NCBI GenBank assembly: GCA_963728785.1
Contig: CAVSKV010000004.1
Span: forward strand, 1 to 64,000
DNA: 64,000 nucleotides
From: JAGWRI01 sp963728785
GTDB lineage: Bacteria > Gemmatimonadota > Gemmatimonadetes > Gemmatimonadales > Gemmatimonadaceae
Reading direction: 5' to 3'
Numbering within the stretch: position 1 is the stretch's first letter; every line of letters starts with the position of its first letter. A model generated the notes under the pieces. That model was not told where the DNA came from, did no database searches, and saw nothing but the letters and a program-made list of their open reading frames with translations. The position numbers and the translations under genes are program-made. Shown here one piece after another: positions 56,159 to 64,000 of this stretch.

Positions 56159-57841
56159 CTAGGGCTTGGCCGCGCCGAGCCCGATCCGGTCGCGATCTAC
56201 GCGCTCGGCCGTCGGGATCGTCCAGTCGGCGAGATGCGCCCACCACCCGTCGCTGCGGAGGGTGGTCACATGGACCCGCGCGTTCAGAATGCCGAGCGCG
56301 ACGACATCGTACAGCCAGACCGCCGGCACATCGGCGGCGATCGCCTGGTAGGCGCGTACGGCATACCGCTTGGCGACGGCGGGGTCCGGCGACGCGGTGG
56401 CACTGTCGAGGAGAGCGTCGAACCTGGGATCGGAATACGACAGATAATTGCCGCCCGCCGGAATCATCGAGGCCGAAGCCCAGCTCTGCGCGGCGCCGCC
56501 CGCGTTGGGGTCGGTACTGTACGTCATCAGCGCGGCGTCGAAATCTCCGGTGGTCTGCTTGGCGAAGAACGCCGGGAACGGGGCCGCGTCGAGGTCCACC
56601 TTCACGCCCACGCCGCGCAGCGCCTCCTGGATCAGCACGGCGTACTGCATCCGGATCTCGCTCGACGTGGGCACGATGAGCCTGACGGCCAGCGGCACGC
56701 CATTGCGCCGACGCATGCCGTCGGGACCGGCCGTCCACCCCGCTGAATCGAGCAGCGCCGCCGCGTGGCCCGGATCGTGATGCGGAATGCGAAGTGTGGT
56801 GTCGGCCGTGGCCAGGCCGCCCGGGAAGGGTCCGTAGCCGATCGTGCCAAGCGTGTCGAACACGTTCCGCAGCATCGCATGCCGGTCGAGCGCCATGGAC
56901 ACCGCCTGGCGCACGCGGAGGTCCCGGAACACCGGGTTGGGCTGGGTGTGGTGCCGGGGGTCGCGGAAGTTCAGCCCCAGGAAGCCGTACTGCAACGTGG
57001 GCCACGGGAAGGCCCGCACGTTGGCGTGGCCGCTGATGGCCTTGAGCTGGTCGGGCGTGGCGCTCTCGAACAGGTCGGCCTGACCGCCGATGACCTGTGC
57101 GAAGGCGGCGTCGTTGTCCGGCGAGATCGTCCAGATGACACGATCGAGCCTCGCGCGGCCACGGTAGTTGGCCGTGTCGGCTTCGATCTCGAGCCGCGAG
57201 CCGGGCTGCCAGCTCACAAATCGAAACCGTCCCGAACCCACGGGATTCCGGGCCAGTTCCGACGTGGCCAGCTGCTCGGGCGGTAGCGCGCCGTATACAT
57301 GTTCGGGCATGACCCAGAGTTGATACGCGATGTCGAAGAACGATTCCGGCTCGTGGCCGTGGAACCATACGACGGCATCGAGCGAGTCGCGAACCGTGGC
57401 CGAATCCACGTTGGCCAGGGCCGCCGCGAGGGGCGATGCGAGTTTGGGGTTCTTGTAGAGCGCCACCGAGAAACGGACGTCCTGGGCCCGCACCGGCTGG
57501 CCGTCGTGCCAGCGGGCGCGTGGGTCGAGATGGAAGACGAGGGACAGCGAATCGGGCGCCCACGTCCAGCTGCGGGCCAGGCGCGGCGTGAATCCCGCGT
57601 CGCCAAACGTGTTCATGTCGTCGCCGATCTCGGCCAGGTGGTCGAACACGAGGTCAGTGAGTGCGCGGCTCACGATGGTGACGGCGAGCGGCGGCAGCAG
57701 ATCGTCGGCGTCGCCGGGCGACGCGATCACGAGCGTTCCACCGTCCGGGCCGGCGGCGGGCGACGCCGCCGGCTCCCCTCGGCTGCAAGCAGCGACGAGC
57801 AGGACGGCAGCGGTGCAGGCAAGTAGACGCGAGGATTTCAT
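56159..57841 (-). CDS. Peptide ABC importer substrate-binding lipoprotein
   Basis: A 560-residue family 5 solute-binding protein. The lipobox is LLVAAC/S at residues 15-20. WTWAPDSLSLVFHLDPRARWHDGQPVRAQDVRFSVALYKN carries the family 5 signature, and the C-terminal part has the usual lobe (YLSYSDPRFDALLDSATA). It binds peptides or related ligands in the periplasm and delivers them to DppBC. First gene of the operon; the start is at ATG 57841. Confidence 0.92.
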   Translation of the reverse strand: MKSSRLLACTAAVLLVAACSRGEPAASPAAGPDGGTLVIASPGDADDLLPPLAVTIVSRALTDLVFDHLAEIGDDMNTFGDAGFTPRLARSWTWAPDSLSLVFHLDPRARWHDGQPVRAQDVRFSVALYKNPKLASPLAAALANVDSATVRDSLDAVVWFHGHEPESFFDIAYQLWVMPEHVYGALPPEQLATSELARNPVGSGRFRFVSWQPGSRLEIEADTANYRGRARLDRVIWTISPDNDAAFAQVIGGQADLFESATPDQLKAISGHANVRAFPWPTLQYGFLGLNFRDPRHHTQPNPVFRDLRVRQAVSMALDRHAMLRNVFDTLGTIGYGPFPGGLATADTTLRIPHHDPGHAAALLDSAGWTAGPDGMRRRNGVPLAVRLIVPTSSEIRMQYAVLIQEALRGVGVKVDLDAAPFPAFFAKQTTGDFDAALMTYSTDPNAGGAAQSWASASMIPAGGNYLSYSDPRFDALLDSATASPDPAVAKRYAVRAYQAIAADVPAVWLYDVVALGILNARVHVTTLRSDGWWAHLADWTIPTAERVDRDRIGLGAAKP

Positions 57842-57906
57842 GGGCAAACGGGGAGGTGGGCAGTGCGTGGAACGATTGCGCGGGGCCGAGGGCAGGTCAA
57901 GCGAAT

Positions 57907-58704
57907 CTACCTTCTCCACGTCCATTCCTCACTGCTGAATTCGGCGGTCAGCACTTCGACGTCGCGACGGAGATCCGGGTCGTCGGCCAGGGCGCCGGCG
58001 CCGGGTTCCATGGTGCGCAATGCATTCACGAGGGCATCGGCGACGGCGGCGAAGTCGGGCGCCTGGCCCAGCGCCGTGGCGAGTGTGGCCGCGGCAGGCG
58101 TGGGCTTGTCCCGGCGCGCGCGAAGCAGGCGGCCGATGAGCGTCTGGTCGTCGTGCAACAGGATCGATCCATGCTGCAGCAGCGCGCCATCGCACCGCCA
58201 CTGTGCGCTGCCCACCAGCTTGCGTCCGTTCACCACGATCTCTCCTGCGGCTGGCTCGTCGAAGCAGGGGGCGAGCCCAGGGCTGGGCGTTCGCGAGCGC
58301 ACCGCTGCCAGCCGGGCGTTCACCCCGAGCGCGGCGAGCGCGCGCAGGAGCAGGGCGTTGATCCGTGCGTAGGCGCCGCGCAGCGACGTGTCGAACGCAT
58401 CAGGCGCGGTGACGCTGTAGGTGACCTCGCGGTGGTGCAGCAGGGCCCGCCCGCCCGTGGGGCGTCGCACGAACCGCACGCCCAGTTCACCGGCTCGGTC
58501 GAGGTCGTACGCGCCGCGGGCCGTTTGGTTGCGGCCCAGCGACAGCGTGGGGGTATTCCACGCGTACACGCGGAGCACCGCCTCACCCGTGCGGCGGGCC
58601 CGGGCCATCAGGGCCTGGTCCCACGCCATGTTGGTGGGGCCCGGGAGCGCCGGGGAGACGAGGTAGCGCCATGGGACGGGGCGGGGGTCGGTCGTGGTGG
58701 CCAC
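57907..58704 (-). CDS. Lipoate/octanoate transferase (LipM/LplA-like)
   Basis: A 265-residue protein from GTG 58704 (the open frame runs further, but over GC-rich spacer). RFVRRPTGGRALLHHREVTYSV and APCFDEPAAGEIVVNGRKLVGSAQ match the BPL/LplA/LipM fold, with catalytic-type C147 and K162. LipM-like enzymes move octanoate from ACP to GcvH; LplA-like ones use free lipoate. Its location beside gcvP supports action on glycine cleavage H protein. LipB is encoded 20 kb away. Confidence 0.85.
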   Translation of the reverse strand: MATTTDPRPVPWRYLVSPALPGPTNMAWDQALMARARRTGEAVLRVYAWNTPTLSLGRNQTARGAYDLDRAGELGVRFVRRPTGGRALLHHREVTYSVTAPDAFDTSLRGAYARINALLLRALAALGVNARLAAVRSRTPSPGLAPCFDEPAAGEIVVNGRKLVGSAQWRCDGALLQHGSILLHDDQTLIGRLLRARRDKPTPAAATLATALGQAPDFAAVADALVNALRTMEPGAGALADDPDLRRDVEVLTAEFSSEEWTWRR

Positions 58705-58797
58705 GGTCCGTAACTTCGCCCGGCGGGGCCGCCGGGGGGAGGGGCGCCGAGCCGCCCCCCCGCATAGCTTTCTCCTTGAACTTTCACCACCAGGACC

Positions 58798-61695
<2,898 letters not shown>

Positions 61696-61761
61696 CGGCG
61701 GCACCGCCCACCGCGCCTACAGCAAGCCGGGAGCAATCAGTAGTCAGTTCTCAGTTTCCAG

Positions 61762-61809
61762 AAAAAACACCGGGACGCATCTCGGCATGGACAGAGACGC
61801 GTCCCGGTG
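61762..61809 (-). terminator. Intrinsic terminator between gcvP and gcvH
   Basis: A 16-bp stem (61768-61783 with 61794-61809, one G-T pair, 10-base loop) is preceded on the plus strand by AAAAAA, which reads as a T tract on the minus strand. It is therefore a strong terminator for gcvH and possibly the plus strand too. The 61696-61874 spacer has no gene. Confidence 0.9.
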
Positions 61810-61847
61810 CTGTTTCCGGCAACTGATAGCTGAGGGCTGACAACGCC

Positions 61848-61873
61848 CAGCCTGCTGTAATCAGTTCCCGCCG
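61848..61873 (+). repeat. 26-bp dispersed repeat, copy two
   Basis: Begins CAGCCTGCTGTAATCAG and matches 28215-28240 at about 22 of 26 positions, next to the gcvH 3' end. Nearby ACTGATAGCTGAGGGCTGAC-like words resemble those in the first copy's spacer. Confidence 0.55.
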
Positions 61874-61874
61874 T

Positions 61875-62264
61875 TTATTCGCCCAACTGCGCCGTGTACG
61901 CCGCCGCGTCGAGCAGCCCGCTGGTTTCCGCGGGACCGGTGATCTTGAGCTTGACCATCCAGCCGTCCGTGTACGGCGCCGTATTGACCAACGCCGGCTC
62001 GCCGTCCAGGCGGCCATTGACCTCGAGCACCTCGCCCGCCACCGGGCTGAACAACTCGGAGACCGCCTTCACCGCCTCGATCGTTCCGAACACGTCGTGC
62101 TTACCGAACTTGGCGCCCACTTTGGGCAGCTCCACGTACACGACGTCGCCCAATTCACCCTGGGCGTAATCCGTGATTCCGACCACGACCACCGTAGGGT
62201 CGTTGCCGGGCTTCACGTATTCATGATCTTCTGTATAGAGCAGATCCTGCGGAATCTCGGACAC
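61875..62264 (-). CDS. gcvH: Glycine cleavage system H protein
   Basis: A 129-residue lipoyl carrier. K66 in GTIEAVKAVSELFSPVAGEV is the lipoylated residue. LLYTEDHEYVKPG and VVVVGITDYAQGELGDVVYVELPKVG open the fold. It carries the aminomethyl group between GcvP and GcvT and needs lipoyl transfer from LipM/LipB and LipA. Convergent with gcvP, separated by a strong terminator. Confidence 0.97.
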   Translation of the reverse strand: MSEIPQDLLYTEDHEYVKPGNDPTVVVVGITDYAQGELGDVVYVELPKVGAKFGKHDVFGTIEAVKAVSELFSPVAGEVLEVNGRLDGEPALVNTAPYTDGWMVKLKITGPAETSGLLDAAAYTAQLGE

Positions 62265-62323
62265 GGGAACTCCCGGAACGGGGACACTGGTGCGCGCAGT
62301 CTACCCGCCGGCGCGCGGCGTTG

Positions 62324-62950
62324 TCAAGGAACGCCGGCGGCCTCGCGCGCGTCTGCCGCGGTCTGCAACGACGTCCATACCGCATTCACTTGTTGCAACA
62401 GCTGTTCGCGGCTGCCGGCGTTGTGGATCACGAGGTCGGCACGGGCCCGCTTGAGTTCCGACGGCATCTGCGCGGCGATCATTGCCATGGCCTCGGTGGC
62501 GCTCAGCCCCCGCGCGGTCACCACGCGCTCCAACCTGAGAGAGCGGGGGGCGTCGACCAGCAACACCGTGTCGAAGTCGTCGACCATCTTCTTCTCGAAC
62601 AGCAGCGGAATGTCGCACACGACGATCCGGTCGCCCCGCTCGCGTGCCTCGGCAACCGCGGCCGTGCGCAGGCGCTCCACTTCGGGGTGCACGATCCGGT
62701 TGAGCGCGTCGAGTGCCTCGGGGTCGTTGAAGACGATCTGGCGCAGCGCGGCTCGATCGAGCGTTCCGTTCGGGAGCAGCATCCGTGGACCCCAGCGCGC
62801 GACGATTGCCTCCAGCGCTCCGCTGCCGGGCTCCACCGCGCGCCGGGCCAGGTCGTCGGCATCGATGATCGTGGCCCCGCGTTCGGCCAGCAGCTCGGCG
62901 ATGGTGGACTTGCCGCTGGCAATGTTGCCCGTGAGTCCAACGAGTAGCAT
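62324..62950 (-). CDS. coaE: Dephospho-CoA kinase
   Basis: A 208-residue kinase from ATG 62950. P-loop GNIASGKST is at residues 8-16; ATIIDADDLARRAVEPG, RIVHPEV and VVCDIPLLFEKKMVDDFD are family landmarks. It phosphorylates dephospho-CoA at the last step of coenzyme A synthesis. The frame opens 51 codons further upstream, but the ATG gives the conserved start (MLLVGLTGNIASGKS). Confidence 0.95.
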   Translation of the reverse strand: MLLVGLTGNIASGKSTIAELLAERGATIIDADDLARRAVEPGSGALEAIVARWGPRMLLPNGTLDRAALRQIVFNDPEALDALNRIVHPEVERLRTAAVAEARERGDRIVVCDIPLLFEKKMVDDFDTVLLVDAPRSLRLERVVTARGLSATEAMAMIAAQMPSELKRARADLVIHNAGSREQLLQQVNAVWTSLQTAADAREAAGVP

Positions 62951-63109
62951 TAGACGGTGACTTTTGGGTTGCGGAAATTTGCTTGGGCTAAGGTAGGGAG
63001 GCAGCTGCGGAGCGTCAACGAAATGCTGAGCCCGGTTTGTCCGGAAACGCCGGATGGCACCCTGTCCGAATGGCGTATTAGCATGGCGCACAACGGCTTC
63101 CACCAGTCT

Positions 63110-63727
63110 CTATAGCAGGGTCGCCTGGTCTTCGTCGGGGCGCGGCACCTTGTGGCAGGAGCGGCAACGGGCTTCGTACGTGTCCTCGCCTCCCACCATG
63201 ATCGTCGGTGACGAATAGAGGGCCGGCTTTCCGTCGATCAATCGCTGGTTGCGGCTGGCGGGGTTGCCGCAGCGCACGCAGATGGCGTGCAGTTTGTCCA
63301 CGATCTCGGCGATCGCCATGAGTTCCGGCATGGACCCGAAGGGCTCGCCCCGAAAGTCAGTATCGGTGCCGGCGAGGATGACACGCATGCCGCGCCCGGC
63401 GAGATCGGTAGCCAGTGGCACGATGCGCTCATCGAGGAACTGCGCTTCGTCTATCGCCACGACTTGCGTGTCGGCCCGTACACGCTCGGCGATCTGGGCG
63501 GCGGTGTCCACCGGAACGGCTTCGGTGGTGCGGCCGTCGTGGCTCGACACCTTGAACACGCCGGCGTACCGCTCGTCCAGATGCGACTTGAACACCTGGA
63601 CGCGCCGTTTGGCGATCATCGCGCGACGGACGCGGCGAAGCAGTTCCTCGCTCTTGCCACTGAACATCACGCCGGCGATGACCTCGATCCACCCACCGCG
63701 AGCCGTGAAGTACGTGTCGGACGTCAC
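63110..63727 (-). CDS. tdk: Thymidine kinase
   Basis: A 205-residue type II thymidine kinase. P-loop GVMFSGKS is at residues 19-26; VVAIDEAQFLDERIV is the Walker B/lasso base; zinc ligands are CVRCG and CRSCH, as in TK1-type enzymes. It salvages thymidine. GTG start overlaps the stop of the upstream helicase gene in a GTGA, so they are cotranscribed. Confidence 0.95.
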   Translation of the reverse strand: MTSDTYFTARGGWIEVIAGVMFSGKSEELLRRVRRAMIAKRRVQVFKSHLDERYAGVFKVSSHDGRTTEAVPVDTAAQIAERVRADTQVVAIDEAQFLDERIVPLATDLAGRGMRVILAGTDTDFRGEPFGSMPELMAIAEIVDKLHAICVRCGNPASRNQRLIDGKPALYSSPTIMVGGEDTYEARCRSCHKVPRPDEDQATLL

Positions 63728-64000
63728 CGCTCACCGCCCTCCGGCCGTCGAGGTCTGCGCGGCGGACCGCCGCGATCGTCCCGGCGCCCTCCGGACCGTC
63801 CGCCAGGGCCGGACCGGGCGTCGCGGTCGCCCGGCGGACGGCGCGGGCCGCGCGGCCCGCCTTCGGGGCGCTCCTGGTCGAGTCTCGCCACGATCTGCCT
63901 CCCCTTGATCGTGACGCCAGTGATCCGCGCCGCCACGGCTTCGGCGGCGGCCTCGGGAACCTCCACCAGCGAATGACGGTCGCGGATCTCGACACGGCCC
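63724..64000 (-). CDS. DEAD-box RNA helicase, C-terminal part
   Basis: The last about 92 codons of a minus-strand gene that continues beyond the window. VEIRDRHSLVEVPEAAAEAV and ITGVTIKGRQIVARL belong to the DbpA-type RNA-binding domain of DEAD-box helicases, followed by an Arg/Gly-rich tail (RGPRRPPGDRDARSGPGGRSGG). The helicase core is not visible, so family assignment rests on the C-terminal domain. Its stop overlaps the tdk start. Confidence 0.75.
   Translation of the reverse strand, partial: GRVEIRDRHSLVEVPEAAAEAVAARITGVTIKGRQIVARLDQERPEGGPRGPRRPPGDRDARSGPGGRSGGRRDDRGGPPRRPRRPEGGER

Noticed and set aside
58705..58797. Glycine riboswitch before gcvP
   Set aside because: The short spacer is GC-rich with only simple G/C runs and lacks the paired aptamer motifs.

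Overview
The window comes from a high-GC Gram-negative chromosome. The outer-membrane genes (waaA, mlaF, several lipobox lipoproteins, beta-barrel proteins, a plug-domain protein) exclude a monoderm. The style and content (8-bp GRCAGTCN repeats between genes, an F1 ATPase cluster without atpH, gcv/pdh/lip genes) suggest Gemmatimonadota or a related high-GC diderm. That placement is inferred; there is no rRNA in the window to confirm it. No insertion sequence, integrase, CRISPR array or rRNA gene was seen.

Positions 1-5925 are an accessory island. It starts with two disrupted genes: a PD-(D/E)xK-like nuclease with two compensating frameshifts and an RNase J-like metallo-beta-lactamase-fold hydrolase with one. 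Next is a minus-strand pair, an XRE repressor and an ImmA/IrrE metallopeptidase. Divergent from it is a tightly overlapping plus-strand operon: a ubiquitin-like protein, an E2-like protein, a JAB-E1 fusion and a DUF6527-type zinc protein. This is a bacterial ubiquitin-like conjugation (Bil/Bub-type) defence operon. A palindromic array of four TTGTAT-type half-sites between the two transcripts looks like its operator. The repressor/protease pair resembles the CapH/CapP control module known from CBASS. The island abuts the 3' end of a tRNA-Pro gene.

Positions 6024-6850 hold five minus-strand tRNA genes (Ala, Gly, Val, then Arg and Pro), with a consensus sigma70 promoter upstream and an internal terminator. 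From 7091 the sequence is core chromosome: a primary-type sigma factor; mlaF-nudix-AraC; atpA-G-D-C; a minus-strand block with waaA and a DsbA-like protein; a plus-strand TPM/nucleotidyltransferase/LemA/OMP block; and a minus-strand housekeeping run dnaE-accA-ricT-metG.

Positions 28262-36743 carry a membrane-anchored aminopeptidase, a UvrD helicase, a sulfite-oxidase-family protein, a large Ig-like (BIG2) surface lipoprotein with its own promoter and terminator, a small lipoprotein and a VapBC-like toxin-antitoxin pair. From 36807 to 44398 lies a lipoate/pyruvate dehydrogenase region (lipB, lpd, E2, E1 beta, E1 alpha, lipA). A LipM-like ligase (57907), gcvP (58798) and gcvH (61875) add further lipoate-linked functions, so octanoyl transfer, sulfur insertion and three kinds of lipoyl-enzyme component lie within 26 kb. 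A complete dipeptide ABC importer (52186-57841) sits beside a POT-family peptide transporter. The window ends with coaE, tdk and the C-terminus of a DEAD-box RNA helicase.

Five arrays of an 8-bp tandem repeat (GRCAGTCN) each lie at, or within a few bases of, a stop codon. Two further short repeat families occupy intergenic spaces.
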